64,000 bases of DNA from Petrosia ficiformis (Eukaryota; Porifera; Demospongiae; Haplosclerida; Petrosiidae): positions 5,414,001-5,478,000 of the forward strand of contig OX345636.1 of the NCBI GenBank assembly GCA_947044365.1, written 5' to 3'. The notes under the pieces were generated by a model. That model did not search any database. It saw only the letters and a program-made list of their open reading frames with translations, and was not told where the DNA came from. Shown here in pieces: positions 23,070 to 34,891 of this stretch. Made by a program: the position numbers and the translations under genes. The stretch's first letter is position 1. Every line of letters starts with the position of its first letter.

Positions 23070-23297
23070 AATTGCGTGGGCGGTGAGGGGGCACAGCCCC
23101 TTTCCAACCCCCATTAACAGAGGACACCCCCTTTAAAATTCCCCCGTAGTCGTTATTTAGGCCAAAAGGGCGGCCTAAAAACCATCAACTTGCCCATTTA
23201 GCATTTGGAGAGCTTTGTAATGCTAGGAACCCACTCTGAACCACGTAGGGGTGAAATGTCACATATATGTGACATCAGTCTTCTAAGGGTTTACCCT
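23070..23297 (-). mobile_element. TTAA-type MITE, partial inverted copy
   Basis: Reads GCGTGGGCGGTGAGGGGGCA, later GGTGAAATGTCACATATATG and ends GTCTTCTAAGGGTTTA, matching the right half of the inverted copy at 50,569-51,148. The other half is missing. Confidence 0.65.
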
Positions 23298-23886
23298 CAT
23301 TTGGTTACAGGAGTTTCAATGCTGTATGTAATAGTTAAAACACCTCTAGGAGGACTGTATCTAATTTACTGTCACCGATCTCGTGGGCACGTAGTGCCTG
23401 AATGGAAGGTCACTTTAAATCAGATACGGCTCAACTAGGCGTGTTATAAGTAATTTGTATCATAGTAATGACGCACATCAAAGTTACTAAGCAGTTCCCA
23501 TAGAAATGAAGTGACATCATTGCAGAAACCACAAGCTCACATTTCACTATTTCTCTGATTTCAGGTAGCTTTGAATGTCTAGTCCTGTTCTCAAATGGTG
23601 AAAGTTATCTCTGAAGACACTAAAGAGCACCATAAAAGTTGATGAAAATGTGTTCATTTTTCATTGTAAAATTTCAGGGATTTCAAGAAATGAATGTTTG
23701 CTAATTTTTATATTAAAAAAAAATTGTAGCACATTCGTGGGCGAGTTGTATCACACATGTAGTCAGATAATTGTTCAGTTGTGGGCGGATTATAAAACGA
23801 TTGTGGGTGTATGCATTTCCACCGAGTGAGGTCTTTGATGTGCATCATTACTATGACACAATGATAATAAATATTATGCTTCTGAA

Positions 23887-24183
23887 TCATTCAATTATCT
23901 GTGGAGATCAAAGTTATTTATTGACAAATTCCGCAACTTTGTACTTACAATAACAAATAAATTTTTTACAAACATTTGTGTATATAAATATATGTTATAT
24001 CTATATTATAGATATAATATATATCTATATATTTGTGTATATAGATAAATATTATGTCTATTATGATAGATATAATATATATCTATATACACAAATGTTT
24101 TTAAAAAAGTTTTTTGTTATTATAAGTACAAAGTCATGGAATGTGTCAACAAATAACTTTAATCTCCACAGATAATTGAATGA
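23887..24183. mobile_element. 297 bp palindromic MITE with AT-dinucleotide centre
   Basis: Left arm starts TCATTCAATTATCTGTGGAG; the right end is the reverse complement (...CTCCACAGATAATTGAATGA). Arms of ~95 bp match with a few changes (AAAGTTATTT, GTACTTA, AATAACAAA, ACATTTGTGTATATA) and enclose a TATAGATATAATATATATC core. The apparent small frames in the core are AT-repeat artefacts. Confidence 0.85.
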
Positions 24184-24239
24184 AATTTACTATAATAATT
24201 TACACCTCAGAAACATAATTATTATGAAACTCGTGTAAC

Positions 24240-24450
24240 CAAGTGATGGTTAAAATAACCAGATCATTTTTACAGTGTATTTTAGCCTTTCCAACCTTGT
24301 TCACATGCTTTTTGGGTTTTTGTCCCTACATCTTTCATTTTATTGAAAACATTTTTTATTATTCTTGTTTCTATTGCTTTTTTTCCCTGAATGCAGTGAA
24401 TATTTTGTGTAGATTGCAGAAATACTGGTGTAAGTTATATATCATATGAA
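24240..24450 (-). repeat. Inverted copy of the 1.68-1.83 kb repeat
   Basis: Contains CTTTCCAACCTTGTTCACATGC and TTTTTATTATTCTTGTTTC, the reverse complement of 1,720-1,810, and resembles 32,340-32,430. Confidence 0.6.
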
Positions 24451-24652
24451 ATCACATGATTATAAATTCATTAAAGTTTGTTCATCAATAAAGGTCAGCC
24501 TTTTGTACATATCAATTATTTATGCATTGATTATCATTACTTACAGATGATGTCTATTCTTTATTTCACTTACAGCACTGTCAGCAATCCTACAAGAAGT
24601 AGTTTCAGTCACTGTTGACCATTCTGTATTCCAATACTTACAAGGCATTATT

Positions 24653-24895
24653 ATGCTAGAAGTAGTACTCCTTGTCGAAAAATGGGACAAGTTTGAGGCA
24701 GCAGAGATGCCAGTGCCGAAAATGGGAAGAATTTTGAAAAACACACTCAATGGTCTTACAGTGCATCAATACATTAATGCATCAGTACATAATGCATCTG
24801 TGCATCTCTGCAATAATGCACCAGTGCATCAATGCTTCCAGGCATCAGTGCATCTGTGCAGCAATGTATAACTGCATACATGCAACAATACACAA
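24653..24895. repeat. MITE end followed by TGCATC minisatellite
   Basis: The right end of the TTAA-type element (GAAGTAGTACTCCTTGTCGA ... AACACACTCAATGGTCT) leads into ~120 bp of degenerate ATGCATCAGTGCATC repeats. Confidence 0.75.
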
Positions 24896-25574
24896 TGTAT
24901 AAATGAATAATTGCAACATGTATAGGCCCATATAAGTATACACGATTAGATTTTGTTTTAGTCCATTTACTATATGTACATTGTATACTTTTATCTGTTC
25001 GGGTTTTATAATCAACAGTATACCTTTTAATTGATGTAGTTTGTATTATGTAAGAAAATGTGTATGTATACACTTTTTGTTTAGATATGTGAATTATGAT
25101 TTCCATTCTAATGTCTGTGTAAGCAACAGATGTTATTTGCTTATAATAACAAATAACATTTCCACACATATTGTGAGTAGGAATTATCATGTTGGGTAGG
25201 CAATTACTATGGGATTTACATACTATAATACATAAGTACATTGTATTGTTTTCATTGTCATACTTTAGTATGGCATGTAGTTTAATTTATAATCAATATA
25301 CGATATACTATCATCCATATTAGGCAATTTGTATTTATAATGCAAACATGTAGCCATGCCAATGTATGCAAGAGTAACCACCTCAAAACACAGAAGAAGT
25401 GATACATTGCTTTATCAATAAAAACAGTATCGGAGATTTCGACTAATCGTCTTTATTTTAGTTAGTTTCCCACCAAAAGCAACTCTTTCACAAGGATATA
25501 ATTTATATAACCTGGCTTTGACACAGTATTTGACTTTGAGTCAATTAGTCAAACCTAATATCACATGTAGATCA

Positions 25575-25765
25575 GATGAAAATCAATGCATCCATGAATC
25601 AGTGCATCTCTGCATTAATGCATCAGTGCATCAAAGCATCAATGCATAAAGCATCAATGCATCAATACATGCAGGCATCAGTGGGTCAATGCATCAATGC
25701 ATCAATGCATAACTGCCTACATGCAATTCATAAATGCATACATGCATCAATGTATAGGCCTATAT
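25575..25765. repeat. TGCATC minisatellite
   Basis: About 190 bp of AATGCATC / CAGTGCATC repeats, here without an adjoining MITE end. Open frames rich in His, Gln, Ala and Ser on the plus strand are a by-product of the repeat. Confidence 0.8.
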
Positions 25766-25847
25766 AAGTAAAATACACGAATTTTTTTTGTTTTAGTCCA
25801 TTTGCTATACCTACTTGGAGTATTGACTAGATGGTGTTTACTTCCTT

Positions 25848-26335
25848 GGTAATTACCCTCGCCGCGAAGCGTAGGCGGAAGGGTACAGTAATCATATTGT
25901 GTGTCTGTGTGTTCGCAAAATTTTGCAAAAACTACGAACACTGGTGGCTCGAACTAGATACGGGAAGACTTCAAATTATACAAGGATCAAAAGTAACAAC
26001 AGGCTTTTGGTGAAACCCTTCCGTTTTAAAGTTATCACAATTTTTATACCTCACGGTTACTGTTTCCAGACTCGAGAAGACTCTTGGGAACATCTGGACA
26101 CATTAAAACATAAATACTCCTGTATCATGACTATCGCTAGTAAAGCACTACATAAAAGAAAACAAAACTTGGGTAGTGGTTGGTACAACATCGAGCACTG
26201 GCTCCAAGAATTCTCTATTACTTTCAGGCTCCGCCTATTTAAAATTTTTAAGTCATGTGCTGTGCACGTGACTGGAACTTTCAGCAGTTTTGAGGACCTG
26301 TCTTAGTGCTCTAGGCTCTCTTTATAGCACATTTC
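25848..26335 (+). repeat. Dispersed element, copy 3 of 3 (best preserved)
   Basis: Starts TTACCCTCGCCGCGAAGCGT and runs through GAACACTGGTGGCTCGAAC, GTTACTGTTTCCAGACTCGA, TCGAGCACTGGCTCCAAGAA, CACGTGACTGGAACTTTC to GAGGACCTGTCTTAG. It matches copy 1 in reverse orientation. A frame at 25,899-26,306 is open but is not conserved in the other copies. A short GC-rich piece (CACGAAGGCGAGGGTCCCGT) at ~26,665-26,690 echoes the end. Confidence 0.8.
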
Positions 26336-26447
26336 ACAAGACTAATTGAAGATCTTTCTTTCTTTTTTGAGATAAAACAGAGACTAAAATGTAAGACTTA
26401 TAGTACAGACAAGGAAGAGACTGGTATAATCATACTAAAATCTTTCA

Positions 26448-26556
26448 GTTATAAAGTAATAAGTACTGACATGTTAGTTTATATAATTATATAACTATTA
26501 TTGTATTATTATAAAAACTAACATGCCAGTGCAATTTTATTACTTTATAATTATGT
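26448..26556. repeat. Short inverted repeat
   Basis: ATAAAGTAATAAGTACTGACATG...AGTTT at the left is mirrored by AAACTAACATGCCAGTGCAATTTTATTACTTTAT at the right around a TATAATTATATAAC centre. Probably a small MITE. Confidence 0.65.
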
Positions 26557-26939
26557 TTTATATAAACCATCTGAAGTAAATGTTATTATTATATATAATT
26601 ATACATAATTATAATCTTTTGACAATTATTTAAAAAAAAAAGATTATAGTTTGTATTACTTTGCCACGAAGGCGAGGGTCCCGTCCCGACGGCGCTCGTT
26701 ATAAGATGCACCAGTGCATACATTCATCTGTGCAAAAATGTACTGATGCCATGCTGGCACTGGCTGACTACATTGCATCTGCATGCATCCTGATGCAAAA
26801 TAGAAATTAAATAATTGTCATCACAAATTGTGGCCACATGTAGAAACTAAAAGTAACTAAAACTACCTTTGCCTTTCAAAAATAAAACTAAACTAAAACG
26901 TAATACCCTAACCAAAGCAACACTAATATGCACTTAAAT

Positions 26940-27480
26940 TTCCAATCTATTGTTAAAAAAATGAAATAACAGGATAATTAGCATTTTGTGTGGTTATAAT
27001 ATAGCTATATGGGAAAAAGGAATGTTATGACTATATATAGTCATAAATGCATATACCCAAATACACCCTACTACCTATAAAGAGGCTGTTATTGATAACT
27101 TCAAAATGAGATATGAAACAATTTATTTCAAATTATTGGTTATAGTGAAAACTAATCATGCAATTAGGAATTTACATACCAGTATACACCCTACTACCAT
27201 GCTGTTATTGATAGCTTAAAAAAGAGATAATATGAAACGATTTAATTTGTTGCAAATAATTGGTTATAGTAAAAACAATTGTTATCATTATGTACCCTAC
27301 TGCCACATGTAGAATGTACAATCATGACTGTAGTCATAACATTCATTATTATTATGGAATAATTATTATAACCAAACAAAATGTTAATTGTAGTTCTATT
27401 TGATGTTTCTAACTATGTATTATAAATGTACATGTAACAACTGGTCTGTTAAAATAACAAATTCATTTTTACAGTGATGC
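26940..27480. other. No gene; locally repeated CATACACCCTACTACC
   Basis: The phrase ACCCTACTACC and a following GGCTGTTATTGATA...GAGATATGAAACNATTTA occur twice (27,065 and 27,190) with a third, weaker echo at 27,295; an irregular ~120 bp tandem. Confidence 0.55.
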
Positions 27481-27517
27481 ATAATAATAACTATAATTAT
27501 GATAATTATCCAATAGA

Positions 27518-28502
27518 CTACTTCACAAATATTTCTATTATATCCACAAGGATATCCTCATCATTTGTGCTCTGATTACTGCAATCTCTTAACTCGATAT
27601 TTTCAGTAATTGCTTTATTCAATGTCTTGATAAACCATGGCTTGTTATGAATAGTACAACAAGGCTGTGTTATATTACAAGTATTCATATCCCACAAAGT
27701 ATTGTTTGTATAGAGAATTTGTTTGAAGTGAAACTCTGGTGAAGTTGAATAAAATTCACAGTAATAATCTGAACCTACAAATGCTGGGATATTAAGACAT
27801 GGACAAGCTATGCTGTACTCACTCCATATTGCAGCATAAGTCCAGATATGTTGACGAGGAAGGCTATCATAAGTAATGGAAATACCATCAACATAGGGTG
27901 AATCTATGCTTGATCCACCAAACCCATCGGGTGTGCCAAACATGTACCCTCTGATTTGTCCACAAACATTTTTGTACTTAATTCCATATGATGAAAACAC
28001 AGTTACAACCTCCCGAAGAAGATGTAGTAGATCTACCACAAACACCATGGTCAATGTTGTCATACTCGTGCATTATCAGTCCAGGAGGACATGTAGTGCC
28101 AAATTCACTCATATTGATGTAAGCCACTCTTGTCCATCCTCCCTCACCATCGCAATTGATTCCTTCCATGTCACAATAGACACGGACAGTACTTCCATTA
28201 GTCAGAGTTATGTTGTAATATCCTGACTTAACACTAGGATTAGCTTTATGTATATCTGCACAGGAGAAGTTGTTATATAACAGGAAGCAAGAAGCTGGTA
28301 GCTCTATGGGGCAAATAATATAGGTATGTAAGTTTCCATCTTTAAACTTGAAACTGTTTCCGATGTTGCTCGTATTACAACAATACTGTTCATAAATGGA
28401 AGGTTGACGTTGAGTGTTACAGTCACTCATACAGTAAGGATTACCATGACTTAACTCAAAGATAGCAACTGCAGAAATAAAAAAGGAAATAAATAATTGC
28501 AT
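27518..28502 (-). pseudogene. Fibrinogen-related-like secreted protein, frameshifted copy C
   Basis: The N-terminal frame 28,502-27,978 starts with a signal-like MQLFISFFISAVAIFELSHG and carries VYCDMEG and GGWTRVA; the C-terminal frame 28,063-27,518 carries VCGQIRGYMFGTPDGF, HIWTYAAIWSE, DYYCEFYST and NIELRDCSN. They overlap around 27,980-28,060, where the intact copies read through; a few bases between the Ser-rich loop and VFSSYGIKYK have been lost. Everything else is well preserved, so the break is recent, or an assembly error. The Cys of ELRVC is kept (ELRDC). Confidence 0.85.
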
Positions 28503-29405
28503 ATCAATTACCTTTGTTTAAATGATCTATAGCATCGATCTTCAAACAAGTTATAATACAAATTTTGATTCTTTCGTCTGTTTGTGTTTTATAATCAACA
28601 GTATACATTTCAATTGATGTAGTTTGTATTCTGTAACATTATACGCATTTTTGTAACAATAATAATAAACACTTGCAAGTCGGTATACTTCTTCAATGTA
28701 ATTTATAATGTGTGACTATAACTATACATACACTATTATAATTATTGTTCTTCAAAATCACCAAATATGGTCATAAAACAAATCTGGCCAGTCACATTAC
28801 AGTTACAATGCCCACAAACAAAAGAGCTTGACATGTGACGTGAAAATATATGATATGTCACACCAGCATGGAATGTAGTCTCGATATTAGATGCCCACGC
28901 TAAAGGGCATCTGGGCAAATGCTCTCGAATTCTGGACTACATGACATTGCGTTTAGGAATTTCAGAACACCAATCAGATTAAGGAGTCCACGTTACGTTT
29001 TTTATGGCCCGTATGGACATCCTTATAATTGCTTTCCAAGGTGTTGAATCTATATATATATATATGCGTCACTATGCCACTAAGCGTCACATGGAATTAA
29101 TGGGCGTGGCGCGTAAAAGAACGTGCGTTTGAGGCTTTGAGCTACAGACCAGCAGGAAGATTCATAAAAGATGTAAAACTGCTAATAACTGTCGTATACA
29201 GCAGAGAAACAGTATAAATATTATCCAAAAATGTTCAACAAGTAAGTATAATAAGTTGTTGAATTTCAGACATGAGGAAGTACACTGCAAAAAAAAAGTT
29301 AGTTTAATGGCTAGTACAGTTGCAAGGATTTAACGTTTAGTTGGTTGTTAAGAATACATACTTCTTATACCACAGATACTTTGTACAAATTATTTTTAAT
29401 TATAG
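28503..29405. other. Cassette flank and non-coding repeats
   Basis: 28,540-28,800 resembles the flanks at 33,000-33,210 and 35,940-36,190 (AATCAACAGTATACATTTCA, AAAATCACCAAATATGGTC). 28,960-29,180 carries a GGCCCGTATGGACATCC / AATGGGCGTGGCGCGTAAAA repeat with a second copy at 30,225-30,440. 29,300-29,390 echoes the AGTTGGTTGTT repeat. No gene. Confidence 0.6.
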
Positions 29406-30224
29406 TTGAATCACTATAACTTTAGGGTGCTGTCTACTCCTATTTCATGTCAAAGATTTAATACTGAAGATCACGCAATTGTATCTGCATGTCTATCAAA
29501 AAGTTTTGTAAACCTGCAAACATATAATATACCTTCCAATACTTGGTGCACATTATGTTATAGAAACATACATGCATGTAGCCATTACCACTATATCTTC
29601 TATGATAATAGACAAACAAATTTGATACTCATGATATTCCAATTGCAACTGTACTAACCCAATAAAATGGTTATTTTAATGATTTATTTTTTGCAGTGTA
29701 ATAATTTAAAACCTTGAAAGAGTACATCAGTGAGTTCATCAAAGATCTGTGTACTTAGACTGTAATCAGGCTTACACTTACTTCTTCAGGCCCCAGTTTT
29801 TGAGTACACAGAAAGGTAGAGACCTTAGTACCATCAGCATTAATTGATACATAGTCATCAATATATCTTGTTCAACTTGAAATTCAATGAATTGAAAAGG
29901 CATTAATAGACTTTTGACAAACATTATGCTGTAGTTTGCTATACTGCTGCTTACTTTCTTAGTTTTCAACTCAGTATTGGAATCACTTACCATGTAATTA
30001 AAAATATATGCTGTAATTTGGAAAACATAATCACAACTTGACCTTTTTTAGATAGGAACTGTTAATATCTCTCACACTGATCAAGTGTTCAAGATTCTGA
30101 AACTTACAAGTGAGATAATAATTATTATGCAATTGAAATAATTGTAACCAAATCACTTAAATAAATGTACTTTTTACAGAATTAAATTAATATTAGCAGA
30201 GATACATTCATAATACAATGTTAT

Positions 30225-30480
30225 TAAGTTTGGAGATTTTTATGGCCCGCAGGGCCATCCCTATGATTGCTTTCCCACGGGTTCGATGTATGTTTATATA
30301 TATATATATATATTTTCTTGTGTCCACTTACGCGAGTATGCGTTGTATACGTAGTTAAGGAAGTTACATCATTCCCGGGAGCTCGGTCAATTAATGGGCG
30401 TGGCGCGTAAAAGAACGCGCGATCATTGATCAAGCTCTACACAGCAGCAGAAAGAAATCTGTGTAGCTTACGTAGAAACT
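30225..30480. repeat. GGCCCGCAGGGCC / GGGCGTGGCGCGTAAAA repeat, second copy
   Basis: Shares TTTTTATGGCCCG..., CATCC.TAT.ATTGCTTTCC and TTAATGGGCGTGGCGCGTAA with 28,995-29,180, with a TA microsatellite between. One segment, GGGTTCGATGT, looks like a tRNA-type B box, hinting at a SINE; no matching A box was identified. The distal GC-rich block resembles a conserved unit rather than a random match. Confidence 0.6.
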
Positions 30481-31009
30481 GGAACTAATAGCTAGCTATT
30501 CTGCCTGAAATATATTCCTAAAGTTCTACAAGGTCCTTTGAAAGGTCAGGAGAGTAGATAATCAAAATAATAAGCTGTTGTCTTTCATGCTTGATAAAGT
30601 CAGCCATGATTACCGAATGCTGGACACCACAAAGCAGTCATAGAGATACGTTTATCTTTACTTAAATTTGTAAAGCAATCATAGGGATGTTTTTTTTCTC
30701 TATATACACTTGTTATTCAAGTTCAGGAAGTACTCTACCTTTCGTGGTTGCCAGAGTCACATTGTAATCATTTATAGGTCATTAGGGGGTGACACATATA
30801 TATATGTACACATGATGGAAGAACGGAGAATGGAGAAATACAGACAGCGTCTGATCCATCCCATCACTAAAGAGGAAGGTTTACCTTGTTTGTCCCATAT
30901 CATATCTGCCAGTTTTTTATAAAATGTTGTTCATTCTCTACCCATGCTACCTGTTGATGAGAACACTAAATGGGTAAAAACACCATGCTCTACATCACGA
31001 ACTCTCTGA

Positions 31010-31339
31010 TTATACTCTCTTTTTTTCTGAGATGTCATTGAGCTTCTCAATTTGGTTTTGGTGAATATTTACACAAGCTGATAAATCATCAACACCTTCA
31101 ACTAAAGTATGCATATTACTGTTAGCTCCACAGAATCTTATAAATTCAATTACTTTCGTAGGATATTCAGCTTCAAGTGCTACAGGAAGATGCTCTTCAC
31201 AGAATGCCTGATTACCAACAAATATCAGCAAAATTAAGCCCAGGAATGTGGATGCAATGTTTGACAGGGAACATAGAGTGAGGATTCTAAGTTTTCGGTT
31301 TCTATCAACTGCATAGCATAAATGCATTCTAACTTTCAT
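31010..31339 (-). CDS. Small protein with one hydrophobic segment, longer copy (109 aa)
   Basis: Frame begins MKVRMHLCYAVDRNRKLRIL, followed by a hydrophobic stretch at about residues 30-46 (STFLGLILLIFVGNQAF), then FCEEHLPVALEAEYP, IRFCGANSN, LVEGVDDLSACV and a Lys-rich end. The N-terminus is basic and could place the segment as a membrane anchor or an uncleaved signal. The shorter copy at 11,724-11,960 preserves the frame with mostly conservative differences, which is the main support for coding. It may be one exon of a larger gene; no family recognised. Confidence 0.4.
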   Translation of the reverse strand: MKVRMHLCYAVDRNRKLRILTLCSLSNIASTFLGLILLIFVGNQAFCEEHLPVALEAEYPTKVIEFIRFCGANSNMHTLVEGVDDLSACVNIHQNQIEKLNDISEKKRV

Positions 31340-31904
31340 AATACATAAAATTTATTTAGGAGATGATCATACACTACACAGCCATGTTACCTCACCTTTT
31401 TCGGAACACTCTTCTGAATGTGTATACTGGTATGTAGATGACAACCTCTTAGCCTCAAAATGTTTCATAAACTGCATAATGTACTTCAATGTAAAGTCTA
31501 TGTCTTTGTGTGTTCACTTCTCATCTTTTATATCTCCATGAAGAAAACATGTCTGACACATACTTTCTAGTGAGTTTGAATGTATGACCTCATGAGGTGT
31601 ACATAATTATTATAATATACATTTCCTCAAATATAGAATATTGTAATTTATATGCTATGCCTGCCTGAGGTATCATGAATCTCTGCAGTATTTTGTTGTT
31701 CCTTTAAAAAGTCAGTGCAGCAGTCGAAGTAAACTTCTGTCAAACCAGACCTAGTGTATAAGTGTATTCAATAATTTAGCCACGTGGAATTAATTGCGCT
31801 CGCGCATTTGTGTCCTCAAAACATGAACGCTGTTTTCCAGAAACTGTGTAACCAGTTAGTTGGAATCATAAGCATAATAATAAAGTTTGTGACCAAATAC
31901 ATTC

Positions 31905-32450
31905 TTAAAATTTAATAATGAGCTTAATAATTATTAATATTAAAACCATGGTATACTGATAATATAATAAATATTATAACATTATGATAAACACTAGAAC
32001 GCCGAATGGTTGATGCAGAGACTAGCAATACCTCTTGTGACAAAGCTGTGAATGAAATAGAAAACAGACAGCGTCATCTGTAAGTGAAATGAGAATGATA
32101 ATCAATTCATAAATAATGGTATAAGTATACAAATGTCTGACCTTCAATGATGAACAAGCCTCATAGCAATCTACATAAAATACTCACAAATCATCTACCA
32201 TTCAGAAAAATACAATGGAAACAAGAATCATAAAAACATTGTTATAAGTACAGCTCTTCTCTTTGTGTTTTGCTTTATAGCGGTGTAAGTACTTATGTAG
32301 GGTTATATGGAAGTGGTTTGTTTAATTTTAGGTCCTATGTTAACTTCCCGGCCTTGTTAGCATGCTTTTTGGGTTTTGACGTCACTACTTCTTCCTTCAT
32401 TTTTATTGAAAATGTTTTTATGATTCTTGTAATTAGAATAATTATCCTAT
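31905..32450. repeat. Second copy of the 1.13-1.99 kb repeat
   Basis: Matches 1,140-1,940 in order but with deletions; its end (TCTTTGTGTTTTGCTTTATA ... GTACTTATGTAGGGTTATAT) is on the opposite strand to the corresponding block at 1,830-1,880, so part is inverted. Confidence 0.55.
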
Positions 32451-32985
32451 GGACTACTTCACAAAAATTTCTATTATATCCAGAAGGGTATCCTCATCAT
32501 TTGTGCTCTGATTACTGTAATCCCTCAACTCGATGTTTTCAGTAATTGCATCATTCAATGCCTTGTTAAACCATGGGTTGTTATAAATAATACAACAAGG
32601 GTGGTGAAGTTGAATAAATTTCACTGTAATAATCTGAACTCACAAATGCTGGGATATTAAGACATGGACAATCTCTGCTGTAATTACTCCATATTGCAGC
32701 AGATATGTTGATGAGGAAGGCTATCATAAGCAATGGAAATACCGCGAATAATATATGCATGCAAGTTTCCATCTTTAATCTTGAAATCGTTTCCGATGTT
32801 GCTCATATTACAATAGTACTGTTCATAAATCGAAGGTTGACGTTGAGTGTTACAGTCACTCATACTTTACTATGACATAACTCAAAGACAAAAACTGCAG
32901 AAATATAAAACAAAATAAATAAATGCATGTTGATTACCTTATTTTGAATATAGCATAAATGATCTAGCATCGATCTGCAAACAAG
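32450..32985 (-). pseudogene. Fibrinogen-related-like protein, internally deleted remnant D
   Basis: Both gene ends are recognisable: the C-terminal tail at 32,455-32,600 (reverse frame over AACTACTTC..GTTTTCAGTAATTGC) and the N-terminal signal and NPYC-type region at 32,770-32,975. Most of the core, including GGWTRVA, is deleted, leaving only CPCLNIPAFV and a damaged DYYCE region. No usable frame. Confidence 0.8.
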
Positions 32986-33344
32986 TAATAATACAAATTT
33001 TGATCCATTAGCTATATAGTTTGATCTGTTTTTTTTTTATAATCAACAGTACACTTTTCAGTTGATGTAGTTTGTATATTGTAACATTATACACATTTTG
33101 TAACAATGTACACATTTGCAAGTCAGTATAACTTTTTGATCTATCCTATATTATGTGACTATAATAATACATAGGTACACTATTAAACTTATACTTCAAA
33201 ATCACCAAATATGAGAGCTTGACAAGTGACGTAAACATATAGATATGTCACACAAGCAGTCCAGCATGGAATTATCGGAAGGGCTAGGAGGTGTGGCTTG
33301 AAAGTAAAATGGTGGCAGAACGTGAGTTAAGTGGAAAAAAACTA

Positions 33345-33708
33345 CTATAATCTAGAGCCACAAGAAAAGAACTACAGCATAAGTTATTTTCTTGTTTCAA
33401 CTACTGTATAGCAAGAATATAAAATATAAATATACAATTTTAAAAGCATTTTTTTTGCAAAAAGGAGGCTATATAAAGCTATGTACATGTTGTATTTAGA
33501 ATTATTTAAGAGAAGGGTCTGATACTGGCTGAAAATTACAAAAGGGGTCACTGTAGCCAATATTAAACAAGCAACAGTTGGTCCATTTGAAGTGGTGTTA
33601 TAAACATTTATAGTTTATGTTAGTGTTATGTGTGTTTATATAGTAAATTTTCAAGTCACTTCATCACTGCAAAAAATTGACTTATAAGGCATTATTATCT
33701 TTGCAAAT
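33345..33708. repeat. Repeat C, copy adjoining a MITE
   Basis: GAAGGGTCTGATACTGGCTG and CAACAGTTGGTCCATTTGAA, as at 12.22-12.48 kb, directly followed by the TTAA-bounded element. Confidence 0.7.
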
Positions 33709-34314
33709 ATTAACTATACAGGTGTGAGGGTCAAATGTCACATAAATGTGACATTTGACTCCTTTCAGTTTGGAGTGTGTTCGTAGCATTACAAGGCACT
33801 CCAAATGTTTGTAATTAGTGTTAGGAATAAGTCATGAAAATGGCTAAGAAATTTGATGGTTTTTCGGCCACAGTTTGTTCCAGATATCAGGCATGGGTTG
33901 TCACCCCGTTAAAGGGTATTTCAAGGGGGCAAAGCCCCCTCACCGCCCAAGCAACTTGGAGATACAGTGACACTGCCCAAGCAATCTGGTGGGTAGCTGA
34001 GACATTTCTCTTGCTGTGAAACCTGATATCACATGTGTAGCTGATGCCAACATGCAGTGGGGTCATTTCATATGTCCCAGTTGCCATCAAAAGAGAGAGA
34101 ACATTGCATTTGAATTAATCCTAAAGAGCGCTTGGGGGACTTGTGAGTCATGGTAAGCAAGCTGCTGGAAGTAGTACTCCCTGTCGAAAAAGGGGGAATG
34201 TTTGGGGTACAGAAAGCTAACAGCGCCAATTGTGGCCAAGATATCTGCAGCAGAGGTGCCAGTGTTGGAAATTTGAAGAATTTTGAAAAACACACTCAGT
34301 GGTCTAAGGTTTAA
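33709..34314 (+). mobile_element. TTAA-bounded MITE-like element, full copy
   Basis: Starts TTAACTATACAGGTGTGAGG and ends GTGGTCTAAGGTTTAA, in the same orientation as 12,478-13,055 and with the same internal landmarks. Near its start, ATGTCACATAAATGTGACAT forms a perfect small palindrome. Confidence 0.75.
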
Positions 34315-34495
34315 TGCATCAGTGCATCTCTGCATTAATGCATCAGTGCATCAATGCATTAATGCATCAGTGCATCAATGCATTAATGCATCAGTGCATC
34401 AATGCATTAATACATCAGTGCAATTCTGCCTTAATGCATTAATACATCAATACATCCAGGCATCAGTGCATCTCTGCATCAATGCATATATGCAA
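34312..34495. repeat. TGCATC minisatellite
   Basis: Clear higher-order repeats: TTAATGCATCAGTGCATCAA recurs about every 30 bp four times before degenerating. Abuts the MITE end. Confidence 0.85.
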
Positions 34496-34744
34496 CAATA
34501 CACAATATATAAATGAATAATTGCAACATGTATCATTTTTTTAGTCCATTTACTATACGTATATGGATTATTGAGTAGATGGTGTTTGCTTCCTTGGTAA
34601 TTATAAAATGTACCAATGCATACATTCATCTGTGCAAAAATGCTCTAATGCCATGCTGGTAGTGGTTGACTCCAATGCATCTGCATGCCTCCTGATGCAA
34701 AATGAGGATTTAAATAATTGTCATCACAAATTTTGCAACATAAA

Positions 34745-34830
34745 AGTAACTAAAACTACATTTGCCTTTCAAAATTAAAACCAAACTAAAACTAAAACAT
34801 AATACCCTAACCAAAACAACACTAATATAC
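34745..34830. repeat. AAACTAAAACTAAA block (cassette flank)
   Basis: Shortened version of the block at 9.1 and 21.2 kb, followed by AATACCCTAACCAAAACAAC and the 3' flank of the next gene. Confidence 0.7.
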
Positions 34831-34891
34831 ACATTACAACATTTCAACTCTTACATAATCATAACTATAATTATAATAATCATCCAATGGA

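Noticed and set aside
25899..26306. 135-codon frame in copy 3 of the GCGAGGGTA-end element
   Set aside because: Not open in copies 1 and 2, which are otherwise similar.
11448..30922. Plus-strand frames at 11,448-11,711 and 30,710-30,922 (YRSLGGDTYTY type) shared by two copies
   Set aside because: Similarity is explained by the segmental duplication; the frames diverge in length and lack any motif.
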